Source: Candidatus Dietzia intestinipullorum (GTDB lineage: Bacteria; Actinomycetota; Actinomycetes; Mycobacteriales; Mycobacteriaceae). Taken from it: a DNA stretch of 64,000 nucleotides. The position numbers and the translations under genes were made by a program. Position 1 is the stretch's first letter, and every line of letters starts with the position of its first letter. The notes beneath the pieces were generated by a model that worked only from the letters and a program-made list of their open reading frames with translations, had not been told where the DNA came from and made no database searches. The DNA lies in contig DWWP01000019.1 in assembly GCA_019119635.1 (NCBI GenBank), positions 62,001 to 126,000 on the forward strand, read 5' to 3'. This document shows positions 51,271 through 59,360 of the stretch, one piece after another.

Positions 51271-51395
51271 ACTCCCTATGGTGCAGGTACCGTCCTCGCC
51301 ATGCAGGCTCCACTCGAGATCACCATGGTCGGGTGTGGGTGCCGGAGTAACTCAGAGCGGACGCCGGCGCAGCCCGAGGCGGGCACCGGTCCGGC

Positions 51396-52259
51396 TCAGG
51401 TCGCCGGCGTGAAGCCTTCCGGCAGCGCCAGGCGCGTGAGCTTGTCCGGATTGCAGTGAAAGTAGAGCAGCGTGACCCGGCCGTCGGCCACGCCCACGTG
51501 CACCACCCGCAGGACGCCGCGCGAGACCACGGCCCATCCCGGCTCACCGTTGATCTCCAGCGGCGCGATCCCACCGTCCGCCAGCTCGGTGGCCTTGACC
51601 AGGAAGTACGCGCTCTTGCGGGCGCCCACGATGTCGCGGCGGGCGGCGTTGACCTTGCCGCCGCTGTCGGAGACCACGCGCACGTCGTCGGTGAGCGCGG
51701 CGATGGTCGCGTCGAGGTCGCCCGCCATCACGGCGCCGACGAGGCGCTCGATCACCTCGCCGGAGGCGGGTTCGGGCGGGCGGAGATCGGTGCGCAGGCG
51801 GTGCCGGGCGCGGCTCACCCACTGCCGCACCGTGGGAGCCGCCGCGTGGAGGATCTCGGCGATCTCCGCGTACGGCAGGGCGTAGGCCTCGCGCAGGACG
51901 AAGGCCGCGCGCTCGTCGGCGCCGAGGTGCTCGTAGGCCAGCAGCATCGCGACCCGCAGATCGTCGTGGCGTTCGGCCACGTCGGCCGGGAGCAGGGCGG
52001 TGTCGACGGGCTCGGGCAGCCATGCGCCGATGTAGGTCTCCCGCTGCCGGCGCCTCAGGCGGTCCAGGCTCAGTCTCGTGGCGACGGTGGTGAGCCAGGC
52101 CTCGGGGTTGTCCGGTTCGGCGCCCGGCTCGAGGGCGACCAGTCGCGCGAGCGCCTCGTCCGCGGATTCCTCGGCGTCGGCCCAGGTCCCGGTGATCCGG
52201 TAGCCCACGCCCAGCAGGCGCCGCCGGATCCGGTCGAGCGCGGCCCGGTCGATACTCAG
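51396..52259 (-). CDS. ECF-type sigma factor, SigJ-like with SnoaL C-domain
   Basis: The protein (287 residues if it starts at the CTG at 52259) has sigma-70 region 2 (DRIRRRLLGVGYRITGTWAD, AEESADEALARL), region 4 (DERAAFVLREAYALPYAEIA, then AAPTVRQWVSRARHRL) and a C-terminal SnoaL-like domain (about 165-287) as in SigJ/ECF41. No ATG, GTG or TTG lies close to the expected N-terminus, and CTG overlaps the stop of the upstream CMD gene (CTGA). A longer frame runs into that gene. The CMD-sigma pair is common in actinobacteria and typical of ECF41. Confidence 0.85.
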   Translation of the reverse strand: MSIDRAALDRIRRRLLGVGYRITGTWADAEESADEALARLVALEPGAEPDNPEAWLTTVATRLSLDRLRRRQRETYIGAWLPEPVDTALLPADVAERHDDLRVAMLLAYEHLGADERAAFVLREAYALPYAEIAEILHAAAPTVRQWVSRARHRLRTDLRPPEPASGEVIERLVGAVMAGDLDATIAALTDDVRVVSDSGGKVNAARRDIVGARKSAYFLVKATELADGGIAPLEINGEPGWAVVSRGVLRVVHVGVADGRVTLLYFHCNPDKLTRLALPEGFTPAT

Positions 52260-52765
52260 CCCGGGCGGACGGGCTCGATGTCCTCCTCGCGGACGCCCTT
52301 GAGGGAGCGGGGATCCATCCGCGTGGCGACCGCGATCCTGTTCCATGCGTTGATGGTGACGATCTCCATGAGCAACTGTCCAGCCCCACTCTCCCCGCGG
52401 TGCCGGACGACCTCGGCCCACAGGTCGTCGGGGACGGACTCCTCCCCGTCGATGTGCGTGACCGCGTCGCTGAACCGGAGCACGGCGCGCGCGTCGTCGG
52501 CGATCTGCTCGGGCCGCCCGGTCCAGAGTTCGGCCGCGAGGATGCGGTCGTCGTCCCAGCCGTCCTTGCGGGCGTCGCGGCGGTGCATGGCCGTGCAGTA
52601 GCGGCAGCCGTTGACCGCCGAGACCCGCAGCCGGATGAGGTGGCTGTCGGCGCGGGAGACGCGAGCGCGCGTGTAGGCCTCCATCGCGACCATCGGCGCC
52701 ATCGCCCCGGCACTAATCTTCTTGCGCCCGGCCCCGCCGCCGGGGCTGCTTCCGTGTGTACTCAT
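52256..52765 (-). CDS. Carboxymuconolactone decarboxylase (CMD/AhpD-like) protein
   Basis: From the ATG at 52765 (GAAGGGG upstream) the product is 169 residues, with an all-helical CMD fold and the redox motif CRYCTAMH (two Cys and a His as in AhpD). Such proteins act as alkylhydroperoxidase-like antioxidants. It is the usual partner of ECF41/SigJ sigma factors, and its stop overlaps the putative CTG start of the sigma gene. A longer GTG-type start further upstream is not needed. Confidence 0.85.
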   Translation of the reverse strand: MSTHGSSPGGGAGRKKISAGAMAPMVAMEAYTRARVSRADSHLIRLRVSAVNGCRYCTAMHRRDARKDGWDDDRILAAELWTGRPEQIADDARAVLRFSDAVTHIDGEESVPDDLWAEVVRHRGESGAGQLLMEIVTINAWNRIAVATRMDPRSLKGVREEDIEPVRPG

Positions 52766-52875
52766 ACCCCTTCGACGCACGGGGCCGTCCCGATGTGACA
52801 CCACCCGCGAACACTTAGGGTTGTACGCACGATCCCGTGCGCAGACGGGTCGCAGGATAGCGAGGAGACGCGCTG

Positions 52876-53487
52876 ATGACCAACGCCCCGGAGCCCGACG
52901 ACCTGCTGCTCTCGGATGCGGAGCGCCTCCACGCGCTCACCGCGCTCGGCGATCACTACGCGGCCGGCCGCCTCGACGATTCCGAGTTCCACGCCCGTTC
53001 CGGCGATGTGGCCGCCTCGCGCACCCTCTCCCAGCTGGGCGCTTCGTTCCGCGGCCTCCCCGGCGGCGTCCCGCTCCGCTCGGTCGACAGCATGATCGTC
53101 CAGTCGGCCACGGAGGGCGGTGGCGAGCTGGTGCCCACCTCGTCGTCGTCCCGGGGTGCCCCGGCGGTGCGGGACGCCGACGACGACCTCGAGGACCTGC
53201 GCCGGCGGGGGAAGTTGATCGAGTCGCTCGACGGCGTGGTGATCGGCGTGACGCTGGTGTCGTTCCTGATCCTGCAGTTCGTGGTGGGCTGGTCGTTCGC
53301 GTGGATCGTGTGGCCGTCGCTGGCGCTCACGCTGGGCATCCCGCGGCTCATCCTGCGCTACGACGACTCCGACGAGGAGGCCTACGAGAAGGTCAAGGAG
53401 GCCGACCAGAAGGCGCGCGAGGAACGGCTGCGGGCGGCGACGGACCGCATCCGGGAACTGGGCGACGGGCGCGAGTCGCGCGAGTGA
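52876..53487 (+). CDS. DUF1707 protein with C-terminal membrane helices
   Basis: The 203-residue protein begins with a DUF1707-type (SHOCT-like) helical region (LLSDAERLHALTALGDHYAAGRLDDSEFH in essence; residues about 11-60), then a Ser-rich linker. Two membrane helices (about 123-160; VVIGVTLVSFLILQFVVGW and SFAWIVWPSLALTLGIP) and a charged coiled tail follow. DUF1707 proteins are abundant in actinobacteria; function unknown. It converges with the MFS gene, leaving only 3 bp. Confidence 0.85.
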   Translation: MTNAPEPDDLLLSDAERLHALTALGDHYAAGRLDDSEFHARSGDVAASRTLSQLGASFRGLPGGVPLRSVDSMIVQSATEGGGELVPTSSSSRGAPAVRDADDDLEDLRRRGKLIESLDGVVIGVTLVSFLILQFVVGWSFAWIVWPSLALTLGIPRLILRYDDSDEEAYEKVKEADQKAREERLRAATDRIRELGDGRESRE

Positions 53488-53490
53488 CGG

Positions 53491-54819
53491 TCAGGCCCCC
53501 TCGAGGGCCAGTCCCCTGCGCTCGGGCAGGGTGACGGCGGCCAGGGCGGCGACGACGAAGGCGGCGGCGAACACCCCGAACACCAGGGGCGTGCCCTGCC
53601 GCTCGAGCAGGAACGGCACGAGCAGCGGCGCGATGATGGAGGCGATCCGCCCGAACGCCGCCGCCGCGCCGGCGCCCGAACCGCGCGTGGGCGTGGGGTA
53701 CAGCTCCGGCCCGATCGCGTACAGCGCGCCCCAGGCGCCCAGGTTGAAAAACGACAGCGCCATGCCCGCGGCGATGATGGTGGCCGGGGTGGAGGCGAGC
53801 CCGAATAGTCCCGCCGCGACCGCCGAGCCGATGAGGAAGACAGCGAGCGTGGCCCGCCGGCCCCACACCTCGATGAGCCAGGCGGCGACCGCGTACCCGG
53901 GCAGCTGGGCCAGCGTGATGACGAGGGTGTAGCCGAAGGACTGGACCAGGTCGAAGCCCTGGGACACGAGCAGACTGGGCAGCCAGATGAAGGCGCCGTA
54001 GTAGGAGAAGTTGATCCCGAACCAGACGATCCACAGGGCGGCCGTGCGGGCGCGGAGCCGGGGGGACCAGATCGATTCCCGGGCCTCGCCCTCTACGGGC
54101 GTCACGGCGGGCGCTGGCGCGTCGGGAGCGTGCTGAGCGGGGGGCTCGACGTCGGCGGAGGCCTCGTAGTCGCGGACGATGCGCTCGGCCTCGTCGTGCC
54201 GCCCCCGGGATTCGAGGTAGCGCACCGATTCCGGGAGGCCGAAGCGGATGACCAGCGCGTACGCCGCCGGGACCAGCCCCACGGCCAGAGCCCAGCGCCA
54301 CCCGTCGTCGCCGGCCGGGACCACCACGTAGCCGATGAGGGCGGCGAGCAGCCACCCGGCGGCCCAGAACGCCTCGAGGGCCACCACCACTCGCCCGCGG
54401 ATCGTGCGGGGCGCGAACTCGCTCACCAGGGTCGAGGCGACGGGCAGCTCGGCGCCCAGACCGAGGCCCACGATGAAGCGTAGGACGATGAGCATGCCCA
54501 CCGAGACCGACAGCGCCGCCGCTCCCGTGGCGAGCCCGTAGACCAGGAGCGTCGCGGCGAAGACCTGGCGGCGACCGATCCGGTCGGCGAGCAGTCCGCC
54601 CAGTGCGGCGCCGATGGCCATGCCCACGAACCCGATCGAGCCGATCCAGGACAGCTCCGTGGGTGTGAGCGACCAGTGCACGGCCAGGGCCGCCATGACG
54701 AACGAGATGAGGCCGACGTCCATGGCGTCGAGCGCCCAGCCGACTCCGGAGCCGAGCAGCAGCCTGCGGTGCTTGGGGGTGAACGGAAGGTCGTCGAGCC
54801 GTTCCGTGCGGGTGGTCAT
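53491..54819 (-). CDS. MFS transporter of the sugar/aromatic acid-like family
   Basis: From the ATG at 54819 the protein is 442 residues with 12 predicted helices. It has GGLLADRIGRRQVF (motif A), GLGLGAELPVASTLVSEFAP near residue 110 and AWLIEVWGRRATLAV in the second half. The layout matches the metabolite:H+ symporter/NiaP-like and aromatic acid groups. Substrate unknown. The longer upstream frame on this strand is not supported. Confidence 0.88.
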   Translation of the reverse strand: MTTRTERLDDLPFTPKHRRLLLGSGVGWALDAMDVGLISFVMAALAVHWSLTPTELSWIGSIGFVGMAIGAALGGLLADRIGRRQVFAATLLVYGLATGAAALSVSVGMLIVLRFIVGLGLGAELPVASTLVSEFAPRTIRGRVVVALEAFWAAGWLLAALIGYVVVPAGDDGWRWALAVGLVPAAYALVIRFGLPESVRYLESRGRHDEAERIVRDYEASADVEPPAQHAPDAPAPAVTPVEGEARESIWSPRLRARTAALWIVWFGINFSYYGAFIWLPSLLVSQGFDLVQSFGYTLVITLAQLPGYAVAAWLIEVWGRRATLAVFLIGSAVAAGLFGLASTPATIIAAGMALSFFNLGAWGALYAIGPELYPTPTRGSGAGAAAAFGRIASIIAPLLVPFLLERQGTPLVFGVFAAAFVVAALAAVTLPERRGLALEGA

Positions 54820-54918
54820 GCGCGTGACGCTACTCGCGGACCACGGCGGCGCCGGCGACCGGCAGCGCGGACCGGTTCGGGGAGGCACACTGACAGCAGA
54901 CCCACGAAAGGATGCGAC

Positions 54919-55326
54919 ATGACCGATCCTCAGTTGACCGACGGCCTCCGCGAGCTCCTGTCCGCCCCCAACCCGTGTGTCATGGCGACCCTGCGCAAGG
55001 ACGGCTCGCCCGTCTCCGTGGCCACCTGGTACCTGCTGGACGACGATCGGATCCGGGTGAACCTCGACGCCGACCGCGTGCGGCTGCAGCACCTGCGCCG
55101 CGACCCCCGCGTCGCGATGACGATCCTGTCGGCCGAGAGCTGGTACTCGCACGTGAGCATCCAGGGGCGGGTCGCGGAGATCACCGACGATCCCGACCTG
55201 TCCGGCATCGATTCGCTGGCGCGTCACTACACGGGCGAGCAGTATCCGGTGCGCGACCGGGCGCGCGTGGACGTCCGGATCGACATCGAGCGACTCCACA
55301 CCTGGGGAGACGCCGCCGCCCTGTGA
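54919..55326 (+). CDS. PPOX-class F420/FMN-binding enzyme
   Basis: From the ATG at 54919 the product is 135 residues with the split-barrel pattern NPCVMATLRKDGSPVSVATW, RIRVNLDADRVRLQHLRRDP and WYSHVSIQGRVAEITDD, as in TIGR03618-type F420-dependent enzymes of actinobacteria. It probably reduces or oxidises a small molecule with F420 or FMN. The last 146 bp overlap the membrane protein gene on the other strand. Confidence 0.88.
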   Translation: MTDPQLTDGLRELLSAPNPCVMATLRKDGSPVSVATWYLLDDDRIRVNLDADRVRLQHLRRDPRVAMTILSAESWYSHVSIQGRVAEITDDPDLSGIDSLARHYTGEQYPVRDRARVDVRIDIERLHTWGDAAAL

Positions 55327-56284
55327 GCACCGCGGCGAGCACCAGCAGTGCGAGGCATAGCAGGGTGGCGCTCTGCGCGGTCTTCGCGACCGCGGCCACG
55401 CCCTCCGGGGCCGGGCTGAGGAACCCGATGAGGATCGCTCCGATGACCACCCCGGCGCCGAGCGCACCGACCTCGCGTGGCCCCCACCGGCGATGGGTCG
55501 ATGCCCAGCGCAATGCCGCCGCGGCAGCGATGAGAACGGCCACCGTGCCCAGCACACCCGTCCATGTGGCCGGCATGAGGTCGATCGAGACTTTGAGCAG
55601 GACGGCGAGAATCACGACCGCTGCAATCGGCACCCCGCGCCCCGTCTCGGCGCCGCGCACCGGGGCGCCCGGTCGGGTGACGCCCGGTGCACCGATCACG
55701 GCGACGACGGCGAGCACGGCACCCGCCTGGCCTGCCGACAGTGAGTAGCCGTAGGCGGCTTGACCGTCGCGGTGGACGGCCAGCGCCACCAGAGCCGCGG
55801 CGGCCGCGGTCAGCGGGATGCCGATTCTCCCGAGCATCGGGCGGCCACGGTGCCGCGGAGCCAGCGTGTACAGCAACGCCAGGGGCGCGCCCACGCTCAT
55901 CATCACGTGCCCGACGGTCCAGCTGAGAGTGGTCGACACGCTGACGCCGATCGGCTCGATGAGGGTCGGTTCGCGCATGTCGGCCCAGTAGGCCACGTCG
56001 CTCCGGTCCTCGCCGAACATCGCGAGGTCGACGAGTCCGGGCATCGCCAGACCGAAAGCCGCCGCGAGGAGCAGCGTCCCCGTCCAGCCCAGGCCACATC
56101 GCACGGCGAGCTCACGGATCAGCAGGGCCGCCCCGCCGTACAGGGGCGCGAAGAAGGCCACTCCGATCAGGGATGCCCACGGATCACCGGTGAACGGCAG
56201 GTACGCCTGCAGATACTCCGCCGCCAGCGGGGCCCCCAGGAAGACGCACAGCAGCGGCACGACGCGATCGCGTAGCGGCAGCAT
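55181..56284 (-). CDS. Multi-pass membrane protein of unknown function
   Basis: The 367-residue frame has about nine hydrophobic helices up to residue 320, then a basic, Cys/Arg/Pro-rich tail that lies antisense to the PPOX gene. Such a 146-bp overlap suggests that the original stop was lost and that the last 45 residues may be nonfunctional. The N-terminus (LPLRDRVVPLLCVFLGAPLA) is a clear first helix. It is divergent from the TetR gene, which probably controls it. No family was recognised with certainty. Confidence 0.75.
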   Translation of the reverse strand: MLPLRDRVVPLLCVFLGAPLAAEYLQAYLPFTGDPWASLIGVAFFAPLYGGAALLIRELAVRCGLGWTGTLLLAAAFGLAMPGLVDLAMFGEDRSDVAYWADMREPTLIEPIGVSVSTTLSWTVGHVMMSVGAPLALLYTLAPRHRGRPMLGRIGIPLTAAAAALVALAVHRDGQAAYGYSLSAGQAGAVLAVVAVIGAPGVTRPGAPVRGAETGRGVPIAAVVILAVLLKVSIDLMPATWTGVLGTVAVLIAAAAALRWASTHRRWGPREVGALGAGVVIGAILIGFLSPAPEGVAAVAKTAQSATLLCLALLVLAAVLTGRRRLPRCGVARCRSGRPRAPGRAPDTARPCSDAPANRCRTGRDRR

Positions 56285-56295
56285 GGACCAAAGTT

Positions 56296-56310
56296 AGCAG
56301 AGTCGCTGCT
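56296..56310. promoter_or_regulatory. Candidate TetR operator
   Basis: AGCAG, 5 bp, CTGCT is an inverted repeat in the 48-bp gap between the divergent membrane protein and TetR genes, overlapping AT-rich promoter-like sequence (CTATTAACTA). Confidence 0.45.
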
Positions 56311-56332
56311 CTATTAACTAGGGTGCGGAACC

Positions 56333-56944
56333 ATGCCCCGCCCGATCGACCCCCAGCGCCATCGCGCCCGTCGGCTCCAGATCATCGACGCCGGTCTCAC
56401 CGTCTTCGCTCGCCGCGGGTACGCCGGGGCCACCACCGCGGCGATATGCCGGGAAGCCGGCATCGGCTCCGGGACCTTCTTCCACTACTTCCCGACCAAG
56501 CTCTCCCTGGTCCTGGCGATCCTCGACGAGGGTGCCACGGAGTCGCGGGAGTTCTTCGCCGCGCACGAGGAGCACTCCGAGCCGGTCCGGGTGGTGTTCG
56601 ACTGGGTGCGCCACGAACTGCGGGACCTGTCCGACCCGCGGGCGTCGGGCTTCATCGCGGTCGTCAGCGGCCTGGTCGCCCACGAGGAGATCTCCGCGGC
56701 ACTGGCCGCACAGGACGAGATAAACCGTGCCGGATTGGTCGCCTGCGTGGAGTCAGCACAGGAGTCCGGCCAGATTCGCGGCGATGTGACGGCGGGGAGG
56801 CTCGCCGAGTGGGTCATGGTGGTCGTCGACGGGTTCGCCGGCCGGGTCGGCAGCGCCGGGGCGTTCGACGTCGAGACCGAGCAGCCGCTCCTCTTCGAGA
56901 CCATCAGCACGCTGTTGACCGGACCCGGAAAGGACAACGGATGA
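56333..56944 (+). CDS. TetR family transcriptional regulator
   Basis: The 203-residue regulator has an N-terminal helix-turn-helix (residues about 12-58; FARRGYAGATTAAICREAGI, then SGTFFHYFPTK) and a C-terminal ligand domain. An inverted repeat lies between it and the divergent membrane protein gene, and it is coupled by ATGA to the YqeB-like gene, so all three probably form one regulon. Ligand unknown. Confidence 0.9.
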   Translation: MPRPIDPQRHRARRLQIIDAGLTVFARRGYAGATTAAICREAGIGSGTFFHYFPTKLSLVLAILDEGATESREFFAAHEEHSEPVRVVFDWVRHELRDLSDPRASGFIAVVSGLVAHEEISAALAAQDEINRAGLVACVESAQESGQIRGDVTAGRLAEWVMVVVDGFAGRVGSAGAFDVETEQPLLFETISTLLTGPGKDNG

Positions 56945-57636
56945 CCGAGAGGACCGAGAACGAGGTCGCCGTGACCGTGCCGACAAGCTGGATGGCCGGG
57001 TTCGCGGCCGTGGGTGCCGCGGTCGGCCTCGGCGCCGCGTTCGCCGTCGGACCCGCCGTGACCTGGCTGCTCGAGTTGGTCGACGCCGCCCCTGGCCCCC
57101 TGCGCGTCGTCGCCGCGCTGCCGGCGGCCGCGGCGATCCCGCTCCTGTGCCTCGTGGGGGCGGGTCTCGGGCTCGCGGCCGCGCGGCAGTGGCGAAAGGA
57201 CGTCGGCGTCACCACGGTCTCGCCCGAGGGGGTGACCGTCCGGCGGGACGGCGGACAACAGCACATCGACCGCGGCCGGGTCAGTGGCGCCTTCCTCGAC
57301 GGCCACGATCTGGTCCTGCTCGACCGCCGCACTGTCGAACTGCTGCGGAGCAAGACGGATCAGGCCTTGGCCGGCCGGTTGCACGCTGCCTTCGAGGCGT
57401 TCGACTACCCCTGGCGTGGCACCGCCGACCCGCACGAGAACGAGTACGCGGCCTGGGTCGACGGCACCGGGCCGTTGGACGCGCGGGCGCACGATCTCCT
57501 CCGCATCCGGCAGCGCGCCCTCCGAGACGCACAGCCGGGCGCCGCCGATCACGCCCTGGACGAGCTGCGGGCCCTCGGGATCTCCGTCCGCGACCGACGG
57601 GACGGCCAGCAGTACCGCGTCGCCCCGGCCGACTGA
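56941..57636 (+). CDS. Two-helix membrane protein, YqeB-like (tentative)
   Basis: The 231-residue protein has two N-terminal membrane helices (about 18-45 and 55-80; AAVGAAVGLGAAFAVGPAV and LPAAAAIPLLCLVGAGLG). A cytosolic beta-rich domain with VTTVSPEGVTVRRDGGQQH and HDLVLLDRRTVELLRSK follows, recalling a bacterial PH-like fold, then a helical C-terminus (DHALDELRALGISVRDRRDG). This matches the general layout of YqeB-type proteins; homology is tentative. The start overlaps the TetR stop (ATGA). Confidence 0.7.
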   Translation: MTERTENEVAVTVPTSWMAGFAAVGAAVGLGAAFAVGPAVTWLLELVDAAPGPLRVVAALPAAAAIPLLCLVGAGLGLAAARQWRKDVGVTTVSPEGVTVRRDGGQQHIDRGRVSGAFLDGHDLVLLDRRTVELLRSKTDQALAGRLHAAFEAFDYPWRGTADPHENEYAAWVDGTGPLDARAHDLLRIRQRALRDAQPGAADHALDELRALGISVRDRRDGQQYRVAPAD

Positions 57637-57710
57637 GCGGGGCGTGACGTCCTACCCTGAGAGGCACCCCTCCCACGGCGCCGCGCGCCCCCGACCCCAC
57701 GGAGCCCCTC

Positions 57711-58286
57711 ATGTCCGATCGCTATCCCGTCGCGGAGCTCACCGACCTGCCCGAGGACCTGCGTGAGCGCATCCTCGCCGAGCAGGAGAAGGCCGGGTTC
57801 GTACCCGCGGTCTTCCTGATGTTCGGCCGACGTCCCGCCGAGTCGCGGGCGTTCTTCGTCTACCACGACGCGCTGATGGACCGCGAGGGATCCAACCTCT
57901 CCAAGGCGGAGAAGGAGATGATCGTGGTGACGGTCTCCGGGCAGAACAACTGCCTGTTCTGCGTGGTGGCGCACGGCGCGATCCTGCGGGTGGTCAAGAA
58001 GGACCCGTACATCGCCGACCAGCTGGCCGTCAGTCACCACACGGCGCCGTTGACGCCGCGTGAGCGGGCGATCTGCGACTTCGCCACCGCGGTCAACCTG
58101 CGCTCCGATGAACTCGACGACGACGACTTCGCCGCCCTGCACGAGCACGGACTGGACGACGAGGACGCGTGGGACATCGCCTCGATCGCCGCCCTGTTCG
58201 GGCTGAGCAACCGCGTGGCCAACGCCACGGGCATGCGCCCGAATCCGGAGTTCTACCTCATGGGACGGACGCCGCGGCAGAAGTGA
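57711..58286 (+). CDS. Peroxidase-related (CMD/AhpD-like) protein
   Basis: The 191-residue all-helical protein has NNCLFCVVAHG near residues 82-92, the CxxC and His redox site of the CMD/AhpD-like 'peroxidase-related' group (TIGR01926 type). FYLMGRTPRQK ends it. Members reduce peroxides through a partner thiol system. It stands alone, with a GGAGCCCC-type ribosome site. It is distinct from the CMD protein at 52256. Confidence 0.88.
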   Translation: MSDRYPVAELTDLPEDLRERILAEQEKAGFVPAVFLMFGRRPAESRAFFVYHDALMDREGSNLSKAEKEMIVVTVSGQNNCLFCVVAHGAILRVVKKDPYIADQLAVSHHTAPLTPRERAICDFATAVNLRSDELDDDDFAALHEHGLDDEDAWDIASIAALFGLSNRVANATGMRPNPEFYLMGRTPRQK

Positions 58287-58320
58287 TCCCCTGCCGGGCG
58301 GCGTCCGCGGCGGTGGTGGC

Positions 58321-59031
58321 TCAGCCCTGCTCGGCGAGGGCGCCGCAGGCGATGCGGCTGCCGCCGTCACCGGCGGAGAGGCTGTCCTCGTCGGGCCCCT
58401 CGGGGGCGTAGCGCTCGGGGATGTGCGCGAGGTTGTCCATGTCCTCGTGGACGATCACGGCCGAGCCGTCCTCGTCGAGGAGCAGGTCGCGGTCCAGCCG
58501 GTCGGTGAGGGTGACGATCCGCGCGGTCCCGTCCTCGGTCACGAGCAGCGGAGGTAGGTCACCCGCGTGATCGGGGTGCTGCGCCTCTTCATCCGGGCCG
58601 GCCAGGTGGCTGCCCGACGACAGGAACGCGCCGGTCTCTTCCGGATCGGTGGGGTTCGCACTGTCCGGCTCGCACTCTCCGATGCCGTGCACGTGGAGGC
58701 CGTGGAAGCCCGGCGGCAGGTCAGTCGCGTCGACAGTGACGAGGGTGCCGCCGTCCGACTCGGCGAACTCGACCGTGCCGCGCTCCTCGCCCTCGGGGTC
58801 GACGAGATCGGCGGTCGCGAAGGCCTCGCCCTCGGTGCCCTGGTCGTCGGAGCCGCCGGCCGCTGCGTCGCCGGTCGACGTCGCCTCGGACGTGGGGGTG
58901 ACATCGCCGTCGGCGGCCGGGGAGTCCTCGCCCGTGCCGCACGAGGCGGCCAGGAGCGCGGCGGCGGTCAGCGCCACGAAGGCCGACGACCTCCGGGCAC
59001 GGCGGGCGGTGGGCGTGATCTGTGCGGTCAC
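58321..59031 (-). CDS. sodC: Cu/Zn superoxide dismutase, lipoprotein
   Basis: From the GTG at 59031 (GAGGAGG upstream) the product is 236 residues. A lipoprotein signal (FVALTAAALLAASC) anchors it to the membrane, followed by a Thr/Asp-rich linker. The SodC domain has the Cu ligands in GFHGLHVHGIGECEP, HLAGPDEEAQHPDHAGDLPP (bridging and Zn His/Asp) and VIVHEDMDN, plus the disulfide Cys pair (GEC and RIACG). It destroys extracytoplasmic superoxide. Mycobacterial SodC is also a lipoprotein. Confidence 0.93.
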   Translation of the reverse strand: MTAQITPTARRARRSSAFVALTAAALLAASCGTGEDSPAADGDVTPTSEATSTGDAAAGGSDDQGTEGEAFATADLVDPEGEERGTVEFAESDGGTLVTVDATDLPPGFHGLHVHGIGECEPDSANPTDPEETGAFLSSGSHLAGPDEEAQHPDHAGDLPPLLVTEDGTARIVTLTDRLDRDLLLDEDGSAVIVHEDMDNLAHIPERYAPEGPDEDSLSAGDGGSRIACGALAEQG

Positions 59032-59131
59032 GGGTAGACCTCCTCCTCGGCGTCGTGGCCGCCACGGTACCCAGCCGGCGTCCCGGTGCAACCGTTGAGC
59101 GGGCGAGCCGGTCGAGCCGGTGCCGACCTGA

Positions 59132-59166
59132 CCCGCGAGTAAGAAGGTCTCTTTACCTCTCGCGGG
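59132..59166. promoter_or_regulatory. Long hairpin in the sodC-prepilin peptidase interval
   Basis: CCCGCGAG and CTCGCGGG are perfect 8-bp arms, and inner GTAAGA/TCTTTAC extends the stem. It lies 101 bp upstream of sodC. The 59032-59360 interval (329 bp) otherwise holds only a second 7-bp hairpin (59272-59290) and a short coding remnant. Confidence 0.5.
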
Positions 59167-59254
59167 AAGCGATGCTCCGCTGCCGCGCGCACAGTCGGCA
59201 ACAAGCCCGAACGGGGCCAGCACCGCCAGCCCAAAGCGGTTTGCCGGCAAAAGT

Positions 59255-59359
59255 ATGCCGAGCCGATCGGCGCACACCCCTTCGGTGTGCATCCTGCCCG
59301 TACTGTTCATCGTGCTGCTCGGTCCCACCGCGATCAACACGATGGAGGCGTTCTCGTAA
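59255..59359 (+). pseudogene. C-terminal remnant of a T2SF/Tad-type secretion protein (tentative)
   Basis: A 34-codon frame ends one base before the prepilin peptidase GTG. Its hydrophobic end, CILPVLFIVLLGPTAINTME, resembles the last membrane helix of TadB/TadC (type II secretion F) proteins, which are encoded beside prepilin peptidases in tad loci. Only the end is present and no good ribosome site is visible, so it looks like a deletion scar; a small membrane peptide is the alternative. Confidence 0.35.
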
Positions 59360-59360
59360 G

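Noticed and set aside
59032-59360. Known riboswitch class (cobalamin or c-di-AMP) in the sodC-peptidase gap
   Set aside because: Hairpins are present but none of the conserved core sequences of these classes was found.
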